A stretch of 64,000 nt of DNA, from positions 124,001 to 188,000 of the forward strand of contig NW_017567010.1 in the NCBI RefSeq assembly GCF_001661265.1, in the 5' to 3' direction. The stretch comes from Saitoella complicata NRRL Y-17804 (lineage: Eukaryota; Ascomycota; Saitoellomycetes; Saitoellales; Saitoellaceae). Positions 20,774 to 31,103 of the stretch are shown in pieces; position 1 is the stretch's first letter; every line of letters begins with the position of its first letter. Below the pieces are notes generated by a model. It searched no databases and was not told where the DNA came from. It saw only the letters and a program-made list of their open reading frames with translations. Position numbers and translations under genes: made by a program.

Positions 20774-22555
20774 ATGCAGGCTCTTCCTCAGTTCGACTAT
20801 ATCTTCGCCCTCGGGTTGATCTTCGCTTTCCTCGACGCCTACGGTATCGGTGCAAACGATGTCGCAAACTCCTTCGCTACCTCCGTCTCCTCTCGCTCCT
20901 TGACGCTCATGCAGGCATGTTTCTTGGCTGCTATTTGTGAGTTCTTGGGTGCGTTGCTGTTGGGTGCCCGTGTTACTAATACCATCAAGGATGGTATTAT
21001 CAACATCGACATGTTCACGGAATCGCCTTCTGTTCTCATGTTGGCGATGTGGTGTGCCCTCGTTGGTTCCTCTTCGTGGGTTTTGCTGGCCACTCGTCTC
21101 GGTCTCCCTGTCTCGACTACTCACTCCATCATCGGTGCCATTGTTGGTGTTGGTATCGCCGCCAACGGTGGAAAGGGTGTCAAGTGGGGCTACGACGGTG
21201 TCGCCCGTATCGTCTCCTCCTGGGTCATCGCTCCATTCATCGCCGGTGCTTTCGCCTTGACCATCTTCATGCTCACCAAGTACTTTGTCCTCAAGCGTCA
21301 GGATCCCCTCAGGGCTGGTTTCATCGCTATCCCGATCTACTTTGGTTTCACTTCTGGTATCTTGACCATGATGATCGTCTGGAAGGGTGCCCCCGGTCTC
21401 GACCTTGACGAGTTGGGTGCGGGAACTATCATCGGTGCCGTCCTCGGTGTTGCTGGTGTCGTTGCCGCTATCTGTATCTTCTTCTTCGTTCCTTACCTCC
21501 ACCGTCGTCTCGTTCGCGAGGACCCTACTGTCCGCTGGTACCACTTCTTCCTCGGCCCTTACCTCTGGAAGGCCGAGCGTCTTCCCTTCCCCGGAGCCGC
21601 CAACGCTGTTGCGATCAAGGATTACTTCAACGGTGGTCTCGTCGGCGAGAACAACCAGGGTGAAGCCCACGACCTCGCCAACGACCTCAAGGCTCAGGCT
21701 TCCGGTGACATGGAGCTCGGCAAGACCCAGCCCACCCCCTCCGCCGATGAGATCACTTCTTCTACCTCCAACGACGACGTCAACGCCGCCGCCGCCGCCC
21801 CCGCCGCCGGTGCTACCACCCTCGAAGACCTCGAGAAGCACGAGATCCGCGGTCCCTGGATTTTGCCTTCCAACATCTGGATCTTCTTGCGCTACCGTCT
21901 TCCCAAGCTCGCTCTCCGTGGTATGCAGGTGGACGTCGTCAACGAGCAGGCTCGTGCCCAGCACGCTGGTGACAAGGGTGCCATTCGCGTCGCTGAGATG
22001 CACGCTCGTGCTGCGCAGTATGATAACAAGACTGAGCACCTCTACTCTTTCTTGCAGGTTTTGACGGCTTGTACCGCGTCTTTCGCTCACGGTGCTAATG
22101 ATGTCTCCAACGCTGTCGGTCCCCTTGTCGTTATCTACCAGGTTTGGAAGAGTGGTGTTGTTCCTGGCTCCAAGTCCGATGTCCCCGTCTGGATTCTCGC
22201 GTTCGGTGGTGCCGCCATCGTTATCGGTCTCTCTACCTACGGTTACAACATCATGCGTAACCTCGGAAACCGTCTCACCCCTCACTCCCCCACCCGTGGT
22301 TTCTCCATGGAGCTCGGTGCGGCTTTGACAGTCGTGTTGGCCACCCGTTTGAACATCCCCGTCTCTACTACGCACTCTATTACTGGTGCTACCGTGGCTG
22401 TTGGGATGGCGAATGGTGATTTGAAGGTGATTAACTGGAAGTTGTTGATTTGGATTTTTGGTGGATGGATCATTACTTTGCCCATTGCTGGTACTGTTGC
22501 GGGATGTCTGATGGCTATTATTGTTCATGCTCCTCGTTTCGGAATGGGGGTGTAA
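20774..22555 (+). CDS. PHO89: Sodium-phosphate symporter, PHO-4/PHO89 (PiT) family
   Basis: A single exon of 593 residues. PiT transporters take up inorganic phosphate with Na+ at the plasma membrane. The family repeat is present twice: GANDVANSFATSVSS near residue 27 and GANDVSNAVGPLV near 440, each followed later by PVSTTHSI (about 112 and 530). About ten hydrophobic segments flank a central hydrophilic loop (roughly 265-400) that contains an Ala-rich run and many charged residues, as in Pho89 and Neurospora PHO-4. Length is normal. A 703-codon open frame on the opposite strand is an artefact of codon bias. Confidence 0.95.
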   Translation: MQALPQFDYIFALGLIFAFLDAYGIGANDVANSFATSVSSRSLTLMQACFLAAICEFLGALLLGARVTNTIKDGIINIDMFTESPSVLMLAMWCALVGSSSWVLLATRLGLPVSTTHSIIGAIVGVGIAANGGKGVKWGYDGVARIVSSWVIAPFIAGAFALTIFMLTKYFVLKRQDPLRAGFIAIPIYFGFTSGILTMMIVWKGAPGLDLDELGAGTIIGAVLGVAGVVAAICIFFFVPYLHRRLVREDPTVRWYHFFLGPYLWKAERLPFPGAANAVAIKDYFNGGLVGENNQGEAHDLANDLKAQASGDMELGKTQPTPSADEITSSTSNDDVNAAAAAPAAGATTLEDLEKHEIRGPWILPSNIWIFLRYRLPKLALRGMQVDVVNEQARAQHAGDKGAIRVAEMHARAAQYDNKTEHLYSFLQVLTACTASFAHGANDVSNAVGPLVVIYQVWKSGVVPGSKSDVPVWILAFGGAAIVIGLSTYGYNIMRNLGNRLTPHSPTRGFSMELGAALTVVLATRLNIPVSTTHSITGATVAVGMANGDLKVINWKLLIWIFGGWIITLPIAGTVAGCLMAIIVHAPRFGMGV

Positions 22556-25500
22556 GCAACACATCTCCGTCGCGATTGAGAGGATGTATGTGGTGGTGCA
22601 TAGGATGGTGATATGATACAGATTATTCGGAGTTCTTTTGGGTAGGTCGGTAGACGGGGTAATGTCGACCGACTGGTTTTGCTTTCTCTTATTTGCTTTT
22701 TTTCCTTCTTCGCTTTTAGACATATCCGTGCGCATATTGCAACGCAGAAAAAGGTACTTTTTTTCCGTGACTTCTTTCTCCTGCTCTAGCGAATTCTCTG
22801 ATTCCATCTATATGATCTCGTCGTGATTTCTCCGCCAGCTGGTGGGGTGTTGAGGTGTCGTTGGTGAGGGAGGAGGTCTACGGGCCGTAATTTCCCACGC
22901 TTAGGCCGTGCAATCAAAGACTCAACTACCCTTCCGAAACCCACGAAGCGCTAGGTGACCTTTACAGATCCGCGTCCAGAGGTATCATTATGCTTCGGAG
23001 AAACTTCTTGAACAGTCTGTCCAAGCCTCGCTGCCATTGCGTCAATTCTACTCACTTTAATGTCGTACATACGCCGCACCCACGCCGTCCTCTTTCTGGC
23101 CCATACAGCGGCGGTAGCCCCAACACCTCCCGAGAGTGAAAGCGTATCCCTTCCGCCGTACCCTTCAGCCGTCTGTTCTGAACAACGTTTTGAGCTCTTT
23201 TTGCTCGCGAAAAGTTGGAGGGTGCGGAAGCATGTTTCCTACATCGGATAGCTGAAGTTCCGTTCGTGCGAAAGGCGAAGGGATGTGAGGTAAGCGTCAG
23301 ATAGATACCCGATGCGTCCTGGGCGAGGACGGCCACGTCATCATGAGCATGGTCTGGCATAGGCATACGAGGGTGTTGGAGATGGGTTACGCGGGACTCA
23401 GGTGGTGTGCTTGATCATAAGGTCCAAACCTTACGCTTCTCATGACCACAAACCACGACGACTGCCTCACGTCAATTAGATCAGCCCACAGCAATAAGAC
23501 AAGGGAGCTTGCTTTGTTTGCAGTGACATTACCCGACTCACTCTAGCTACCCCACACCTTCTCCCGAAATTTCCGGCGGAGGGATGAGGTATCCGGGGGT
23601 GGGACCTGATTTAGCCTTAAAGTTTAACCGGCGGGCCGAAGATGTGGGGCTGAGAGGTCCGTGCCAAAACGTCAAAGGATAAGGATATGAGGTGAAGCTT
23701 GTGATGGTTCGATTCGGGAAGATGATGGGGGTGTGTGGGGGAGATTGTGTTTGTAGTTTGAGTGCGCGTGAGGGGAACGTGTCCACGGCAGATGTGGGGG
23801 TTTAGGCTGTATGATAAGTTGAGACCGTATGGACCTGCTCGAGACGTGCTCAAGATAAGAACGAATCATGGTCATGGCCATGAGAGTTTGTCCGCCTCCC
23901 GAGCCGCGGCCGTGGAATGCCCCGGTACTTTTCTCACATGCTGCTAAAAAGGCCTCTTTGGGTGTTACGAAAGATTACGTTACCTCACCTCACCTCGCTT
24001 CCATCTCCACCTGACACTCCTCATCCACGTTCCTTCATCCGCCCGTACCTTCCCGTTCGTCCGTTGACTTCGCACCCTTAAGCATGCCACGCTTCACGCA
24101 ATTGCAATCTACCTGAAGGCACATGTACACGTTTGCAATTGCATCATCGATGGTGTGATCAATTGACAGGTTGGGGATCACCTTCCCCAGATATGCTGGT
24201 GTGGAGAAGCTTAAACGGATCCGGGGTGGTTTGTCCCTGGGGAAGGATGAGATGTCGGAGGAGAGGCCGATGGTCTGGCCCATGCAGAGAAGCCAGGTGA
24301 CGATCCAGACCAAAAACAAGCTAATCAGAAAGACTACGTACGCTATCCTATCTCATACTCTCGCGAGGATAAACTCGAGCACAATTGACGCGCGCTCCTC
24401 ATGTCCGATGTCCGACGTCCGTCGGCAAAGGTGTTCCCAACTCCAAACGCACGCATGCGGGAAGAGTCGGACGATTCGATCGACAGGGCCGCGGGCTGAC
24501 CTGGCAGAATGAAAAACAGCCATGATTTACGGGCTTTCGGGCGGTGGAAAGGAAGGAAGGGAAGGCTTATCTCGCTACCCTCGATGTACGATGTCGCAAC
24601 ATGAGGAAAAGGATGAGATCGTAGGAGGTGACTCACGATGCTCGAGGCTGAGTGATCCTGACAGCAAGTCGACCGCGGAACAGCCGCCGGAGCTTAACAA
24701 GCGTGGCCAGAATGTTCCGCTGTGGGAGGAGGAGGGACACCACAGTTGAGCCAATCGGAAGCCTGAATCAACCGCAAGCGCTGCAGCAGCGTATGTCCTA
24801 CGGGGGACCCGCGCAAATTTCGGCGAGGGCAAACGAGAGTGACGAATTGAGCTAAAAATAGTTCGAAGTGCTGTTTGCTGAGCCATGGAGCCGGCCGGAG
24901 ATCATGTCTCCGCGGTTGCAGTGTATGAAGCTTAAGCAACGGTTGTGGGGCACAGTGGAGTGGGAAAGAAGTGGAGAAGAAGCCTGTTGATCGGTGCCAA
25001 GAAGAACAGTCAGTTCGCAATTGCGGAGGCTGTGTAATGTTCAAAGGATCTGTAGAGGTTAGGTAAGCTTATGGGGCCGAGGACATGAAGTTCAATCTCG
25101 GAACGAATTCGGCCGAGCTTATTTTGGGTGATCCGGGGTATGTGGACATGGGAAAAGACGGAGTGACGGACGGCCATGGATGTGTGGGGGAAGACGGCAG
25201 GTAAATGGAAGGGTAGCAAATACAGTGGAGGTCGTTGTCGAATAGACGAGCTGAGCTTATCTGTTCATTCCGCTCCTCGGAGTCCGTTTTTACGCGCGTT
25301 CTGCCACTCGATGCGGGTCACGCACCAAATTTGCAAGCAGGCAGGCAGACAGGCCCCGGAAGGAACTCGGGGGGGCTCAACTCACAAAAGGGACAGCAAC
25401 CCCACCTTACTGTAGGAAACCTTACCCCACACACGAGACCATCCACCACAACCACCAACCAGCACAAGCACTTCTCCGGTCAAACAGGACGGAGAAGACG

Positions 25501-25687
25501 AGAGATTAACATATATCGCTATCAACTTGACCGACTGTTCGAGTAGTTGATTGTTATCTCGCTGCTTCACTGCCTACTGGTTGCGCCCCTGCGGGAGTTT
25601 TTTCGCTCGCTTATCGTCTGCACGACCTCCAACAACACGCTCCTGTCGAACAGCGACCCCGTTTCGACGAGCATATATACCTGAATA
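22556..25687 (+). promoter_or_regulatory. Long non-coding region upstream of CreA/Mig1
   Basis: 3.1 kb without a recognisable gene. It holds the 3' end of the PHO89 transcript and, most likely, a long promoter and leader for the repressor gene at 25688. GTGGGG, which fits the CreA/Mig1 consensus SYGGRG, occurs on the + strand at 23644, 23735, 23794 and 25184, and its complement CCCCAC at 25400 and 25425. This would allow autoregulation. A 94-codon frame (24319-24035, minus) starts with a hydrophobic stretch, but I do not trust it as a gene. Confidence 0.5.
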
Positions 25688-27361
25688 ATGCCAGATCAGC
25701 AAGTCTTGGACCCGGCTCTTCAGCCTGCGCCCGTTGATCCGGCTCTTCTACCCCACCAGCAAGGACAACAGGCGCCGTTGCCCGGCGTGGCGATTGTCGA
25801 CCCTTCCCTTCAACCTCAGGGAATGCCAACGATTGATCCAGCTTTACATCCTCAATACGCGCAGTCTGTGCACGCATTGCCGCCTGGTGCTATCCCTGTT
25901 CACTCGATCCCTGTCGGACACCCCATGCAGGTCATGCCAGCGCAGTACGGTCAGCCCGCAATGCATTATCAGCAAGTGCAGCAAGTCGTCCCTGGCCAAC
26001 CTACGGAACTTCCTCGCCCTTACAAGTGCCCTATGTGCTCAAAGGCCTTCCACCGTCTCGAACACCAGACCCGACACATCCGCACTCACACTGGTGAGAA
26101 GCCGCATGCATGCACTCACCCCGGGTGCTCCAAACGTTTTTCTAGGTCGGATGAGTTGACGCGTCACGCACGTATCCATTCGAACCCCAACTCAAGGAGA
26201 AATAACACGAAGAGTGCGGCTGTTGCGGCGTCTTATGCCGCAAGCTCTGCGCATGCGGCAATGCTGGCCCAGCATCTTCAGCACCAACAGGATGCGTTGA
26301 TGATGCCTCCTCCTTCTCACCGCTCGAATTACACCACCCCTAATCAGTCTGCGCATTCATCCCCTGCCGTCTCGCCACCTCACCATTACGCGCGTACCGC
26401 TTATACCAACGGATCCTCTAACCCCGGCAACGAGAACGAAACGATGCATGTACTTGCTGCTGCTGCGGCCCACCAACTTGAACGCGAGCGTTCGCAGAGC
26501 ACGGGAACGAGCAACTCCCCTGCAGCTCAAGGGTCGGGTGCGTCTTCTCCTGCTTCAGGATTGCACACTCACCCCGGGAGCGCAGGGTCCATGCCTACCA
26601 ATGGCTATAGCTCACACCACTACCCCCCTCCTCCCTCCTACTCCGATGCTCACTTGAACCACAATCACAACCAGCACCACAACAACCACAGCCATACCCA
26701 ACACCACCATTCGCACATGTCGCTACCACATTTGAATCACAACCACCATCGCCCCGCGCAGCATAGTCAGCTGAGTCCCTTTCCGCACGCACATTTCGGA
26801 GCGAGCAGAATACACTCCCAACCCATGAGTCGACAGCATTCGCACGAAGAGGAGGATCCGTATATGGCACATAGGCACGCGAAGAGGAGTAGACCCGGGA
26901 GTCCTGTCAGTACTGCGCCCCCGAGTCCGACGTTCTCGCATCATGGCGATTCGGCGAGTCCGACGCCTGATCACACTCCCCTCGCTACACCTGCGCATTC
27001 ACCGAGGTTGCACCCGATGGATGTGCATCTTCCCAGTATCCGCTCTCTGAGTCTTCGTCATCACCCTCCACCCCTCGCACCTCTCGAAGTCGATCCCAGC
27101 CATTACAATGGTATCAAGGATTTACACGAGGCGTCGATTGGATCGAGGCTTGGTGATATTCTTGAGAAGCATTCTGGTGCTGAGAGAAAGTTGCCGATTC
27201 CGAAGGTCAGTGTTGCGGAGTTACTGGGTACTGGCTCCAGGCCCAGTTCCAGACCGGGGAGTGGAGCGAACACGCCCGCTGGGGGTCGTTCGCCTTCGCT
27301 TTCTAGTGCTACGTTGGGTGGAACCCCGCCTACTTTGCCGTCTGCCGATCGGTTTTCTTAA
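25688..27361 (+). CDS. creA: Carbon catabolite repressor, CreA/Mig1 C2H2 zinc-finger
   Basis: A single exon of 557 residues. Two C2H2 fingers in tandem lie at about residues 113-170: [21 protein letters not shown], linker TGEKPH, then [23 protein letters not shown]. The finger helices RLEHQTRH and RSDELTRH are those of CreA/Mig1, which bind SYGGRG and repress genes for alternative carbon sources when glucose is present. The N-terminus has degenerate repeats rich in DPALQP and DPSLQP. The middle is rich in His, Asn, Ser and Pro ([20 protein letters not shown] near 330), and the C-terminus is Ser/Pro-rich. Low-complexity regions are expected to be disordered. Confidence 0.94.
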   Translation: MPDQQVLDPALQPAPVDPALLPHQQGQQAPLPGVAIVDPSLQPQGMPTIDPALHPQYAQSVHALPPGAIPVHSIPVGHPMQVMPAQYGQPAMHYQQVQQVVPGQPTELPRPYKCPMCSKAFHRLEHQTRHIRTHTGEKPHACTHPGCSKRFSRSDELTRHARIHSNPNSRRNNTKSAAVAASYAASSAHAAMLAQHLQHQQDALMMPPPSHRSNYTTPNQSAHSSPAVSPPHHYARTAYTNGSSNPGNENETMHVLAAAAAHQLERERSQSTGTSNSPAAQGSGASSPASGLHTHPGSAGSMPTNGYSSHHYPPPPSYSDAHLNHNHNQHHNNHSHTQHHHSHMSLPHLNHNHHRPAQHSQLSPFPHAHFGASRIHSQPMSRQHSHEEEDPYMAHRHAKRSRPGSPVSTAPPSPTFSHHGDSASPTPDHTPLATPAHSPRLHPMDVHLPSIRSLSLRHHPPPLAPLEVDPSHYNGIKDLHEASIGSRLGDILEKHSGAERKLPIPKVSVAELLGTGSRPSSRPGSGANTPAGGRSPSLSSATLGGTPPTLPSADRFS

Positions 27362-27761
27362 AAAATATCATATCGAGATGCTGTTGATGTTGTTAATCTT
27401 TGAAGGGTGTGCTGTTTGGGATTGGGCTATAGAATTTTGGACGAGATGTCGGGCGTTGGGTTTTAATTGTGGTATCGATTTTTCTTTTTCTTTCTTCTTT
27501 CGACTGTTGACGTCGTTTTTGCTTCTTATTGGTTGTGATTGGGTTACTTATAGAAAATGGGGGGGAATGGGTGCCTTTAGTTTGAACACATGTATTGCCT
27601 TTTGATCTCTGTTCTGAAGTCCTCGTAAATGATCTAGACTATTCTTGTGAACTTCTCTTCAGCAACTCTTGAGTGTGGGAGTTACTCGCAATTCAAGCCA
27701 TAGCTACAGCTGACCACAGCAAACGTCATACGATAAACACCTTTCTACCCTTTGATCTAGC
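27362..27761. other. Convergent 3' intergenic region
   Basis: 400 bases between the ends of CreA (+) and the CYRI gene (-). T-rich at 27480-27530. It holds the two 3' untranslated regions; nothing else is seen. Confidence 0.5.
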
Positions 27762-28887
27762 TCAAGCTTTGCCAAACACCGCCTTAACAACCTTCGACGT
27801 CCCCTCATCATTTAAATGCCGTACATTGCTAGTCAACGCACCCAACAATTCCGCACTACGTTCGGTTGACGACGAACTCTGTAGTATTCTAGCTGCTTGT
27901 CTTGTCTGTAACCCAAACATTAGCACCAATCACCGCAAACGAGAAGAAAAGGAGAGCGGCACATACGTTAATAGGCGATGACCGATGGAACGCCCCTTCT
28001 GGATCAGTGTTGTCGTATAGGATGATCGAGGCTACCAGGGCGCTCGAGAGCTCGTTGTTTCCTTTCATGGTTCCGTCTAGCGCTGTCATGCACCCATTTG
28101 CGCACTCTCTCAACACTCCCACGACTTGTTGCCCCGTTCTGCTCCCACTTCTTCCATACTCCTCGCACGCCCGTATTAAAGTGTTAAGCATGATGTATGC
28201 CTGCCCACTCCACAACGCCAACGTATCTGCTAACTGATCTTGTTCGAGTGTTTGTTTCATCGTTGAGATTGAGGGTGTAGTGGAGGAGGCTGTTTGCGGG
28301 GGTGAGCGGGAGAGTGAGCGGCGGTAGAAGGAGAAGTCGTTTTGGAGTTGTGGACGGTTGAGCTTCAAGATATCGAATTCGACTGCCCAAGCAACCACCG
28401 ACAACAAATATCGTGTTATCTTGGGGTTCTCTAGCATCGCCTGCGATGCGGGTGTAGATCGTGTTGAGGTCAGGTGTGAGAGGAGAAGTGAGAGTGCGGC
28501 GGGGAGCGCTTCGCTAAGTTTGTACGCGTCGCCGAGGATGAAAACGGAAGGTTGTACGGCAGTCCATGCCCGTTGGAACTTTTCTTCGTCTTTACCGTTT
28601 GAGATTGCGTCCCGTACAAGGTCGGTGTTGCCTGGGTACGCTCGTAAGTCTTGGAGGATTCGTGTTCGCTCGGCGAGGATTGGGGGTAATCGTGATAGGA
28701 TGTCGGTTTCTGTTGGTGTTGGTTCTGGCAGTGTAACTGTACGGAATAATTAATCAACTGTCATGCTATTGCAATGGTGTAGGGACGTACCTAAGGTAAA
28801 GAGCTCAAGTAGGGGTGATGCGACCAACGGCGCGGCGGCTGGATCATCCCGTCGCGGGCTCTTGAAGAGGGACAGAATGATGCCCAT
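27762..28887 (-). CDS. CYRI/FAM49 homologue (DUF1394), predicted Rac-binding protein
   Basis: Three exons: 28887-28791, 28736-27967, 27905-27762, with introns of 54 and 61 bases and GT-AG ends; 336 residues against 324 in human CYRI-B. Alignable blocks run along the length: PPILAERTRILQDLRAY near 50, FDILKLNRPQLQNDFSFYRR ending at 172, VASIILYDNTDPEGAFHRSS, and the C-terminal HLNDEGTSKVV. In animals CYRI binds active Rac1 through an arginine pair in YYRRTISR; the equivalent here is FYRRSLSR, R171 and R172. The N-terminus MGIILSLF carries Gly2, as for N-myristoylation in CYRI. In animals the protein restrains Scar/WAVE-driven actin branching. What it does in this fungus is not known. Confidence 0.9.
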
Positions 28888-29387
28888 GACGCGCAATAGG
28901 CTCTTGTATCGACTGCAAAGTTATGCGTATGGACCGTTAACCTGCCTTGGTGACGTTGTAGGCGACTTGACTATGCTCGCGGTCGCAACTCAATTGACCG
29001 CGTCGTGCAATTGCAAAGAAAGGTACTCCAAGCACTGGCAATATTCAGTTTCAGGTTCCTCGTTGAACCGCGATTGCAATTGAATTTGTCGACTTCTCGG
29101 TCTCGAGGATGTTGTTTGTCCCGTCGCGGCCAGGGCTCATCCCTTGCATCGCACAGGCGGTTGAGTAGCGGATCCGCGCACAACGTTGCAGGTAGGGAAC
29201 CCGGGGATGGTATGGCTATGGGAAGGACTGAACATACCTGGAATGTTGTTGAATCGATTATAAGCAGTCAGGTTGTCCGGGGTGCTTCAATGGAGCCAAT
29301 GCCTTAAGCTTACACTCTTTCATTCAAGTAAATGCGGACAACTCCATTACTACCCTAAAACTAAGCGAAGGTCAACCCAGCTCATTC
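28888..29387. other. Intergenic, CYRI promoter and GLO3 3' end
   Basis: 500 bases between two minus-strand genes. Repeated CAATTGCA-type words occur (28996-29090). No gene or RNA is recognised. Confidence 0.45.
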
Positions 29388-30918
29388 TCACCCCCTAAAA
29401 TCCCTCAACATATCCCCCAACCTCATCGCCCCCCTCTGCAACCCATCCCTCAACCCCTCCAAATCCTGCCCCGTAACCTCCGCAACCTTCCTCGCCAACC
29501 CCTCGAACCCGTCTCCACCACCCATTCCATTTACGTCCTCCTCCTCATCATCCTCCTCACGACCGAAGTATTGGTTGGATGAGATGCCGGTTGCGCCCGA
29601 GAAATCCCGAAGACGCGATTGAGCTTCGGCTGCGGAGGCGGGGTCATAGGTTCCTCGGCCAAAGTATTGGTCGCTGGAGATGGATTTTTGGTTTGCGAAT
29701 TTGTCGCGGGCGGTTGTGGGGGCGTCGTCGCGGACTGCGGATGTGGAGCCGAAGCCGGTCATTTTCTTTGGTGCTGACGAAGCGGCGGGGCCGGTTGATG
29801 CTGTTTGTCCGAAACCGAGGCGGGCGAATTGGGGGACTGGGTTAGAGGAGGAGGAGGGTGGTGCCGAGGTAGTTGCTGACTTAACCACCGGCGCAGCGCT
29901 CGAGGCCTTAGCCTTCGCCGCGGCCTCCGCCGCCTCCTTTTGTCTCCTCTCCTCCTCCAATCGCTCCTGTTCCGCATCATACCCTAACTTCGTAATCCGC
30001 TCTGCCTCCTCCCTCGCCGCACGCTCCGCAGCCTCGAAATCAATCTCCGCACCAACCTTCTTCGCGCCCAATTTCTGAGTTTTCCTAGCTCCAATGCCGG
30101 CTCCGATTCCGGATTTACGTGCGCCGCCGAGGGTTGAGGGACGGAGTGCGGAGGAGGTTGTGGTGCGGGATGCGGCAGGGGCGGGGGAGGAAGATGTGGA
30201 GGATGGGGAGGCGGTACGGCCGATTACTGGGGGGGTGGCGGTACGTGATGGTGGAGGTGTTGGTTTGTGAACGATGGGCTTGTCCCATGAGGAGAAGAAG
30301 TCGTCCTCGTCTTCCTTGGAGGCTTCTGGTACGGCGATTTCTTCGTCGTGGAAGATATCTGGGTGGCTGTACGCAACCATTAGCACTGCGCGACATAACA
30401 GTCAGATTGCACCACGTACATTTTGCCGTCATGTGCGGCACGCTTCTTGATTTCCTCCTTGTATTGCACTGCTTGACGGCTCTGGTACTTCGCCTTTCCA
30501 TCTGTGGACTGCAATGCAGAGGCACCGCCATTCTTGGTGAAGTATTCCGTAGCAGCTGCGTTTCCGCCGACTTTGAAGAGGCGGAGTTGATCGTAGGACC
30601 AGGTATCGAGGTTAGTCGATCGTACAAAGGAGATGTGGACACCGAGGTTACGGTGGACGGAGGAGCAGTCAAGACCTGAAGAACAGTGTTAGAAGTTGAG
30701 ATAGGTGAGATTCAATGGCAACGTACAGAGATAGATTCCAAAGGGAACGGACGTCCATGTGGGGTTATTCGCGCCGCAATCGAAACAGACCTGTACCAGT
30801 GATCTCGGTCAGCAGGTGCTAATAAACGTCGCGGGATATCTGGTACCTTATTCGCCCTCTGAGCCTTCAGCTTCTCGAAGAACTTCAAGCTCTCCTGCTT
30901 TGTCGCTTGTCCGCTCAT
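29388..30918 (-). CDS. GLO3: ArfGAP, GLO3 / ArfGAP2-3 type
   Basis: Four exons: 30918-30847, 30790-30727, 30675-30420, 30366-29388, with introns of 51-56 bases; 456 residues. It activates GTP hydrolysis by Arf1 on COPI vesicles at the Golgi. The zinc finger is C26-x2-C29-x16-C46-x2-C49 ([20 protein letters not shown] then LCLDC), followed by [20 protein letters not shown] with the arginine finger. The C-terminal half has a coiled, Ala/Glu-rich stretch near residues 240-300 ([20 protein letters not shown]). Two copies of a GLO3 motif-like SSDQYFGRG / SSNQYFGRE repeat come near the end. These C-terminal repeats mark GLO3/ArfGAP2/3 rather than GCS1/ArfGAP1. Confidence 0.93.
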
Positions 30919-31103
30919 CGTACAATGGCCGAGGAATGGTCTTTGGAGGGTATGGTGGTGTTGTTGACCCGTGGCATGTGCGTGCGTGCCCTGCGCCCGC
31001 GTGCCGTGCACTGGCAATGACGGCTACCATAGAGGATAGAGGCAGTGCAACAAGCAGCATATACCCACGATCAATCTCGACCAATTTGTTGGGCATAGCA
31101 AGG

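Noticed and set aside
20696-22807. 703-codon open frame opposite PHO89
   Set aside because: Same cause: strong codon bias on the sense strand leaves the reverse strand without stops. No domain was seen.
24035-24319. 94-codon minus-strand frame with a hydrophobic start, in the CreA upstream region
   Set aside because: Only the first 20 residues look like a signal sequence. The rest has no pattern, and no introns or neighbouring exons support a gene.
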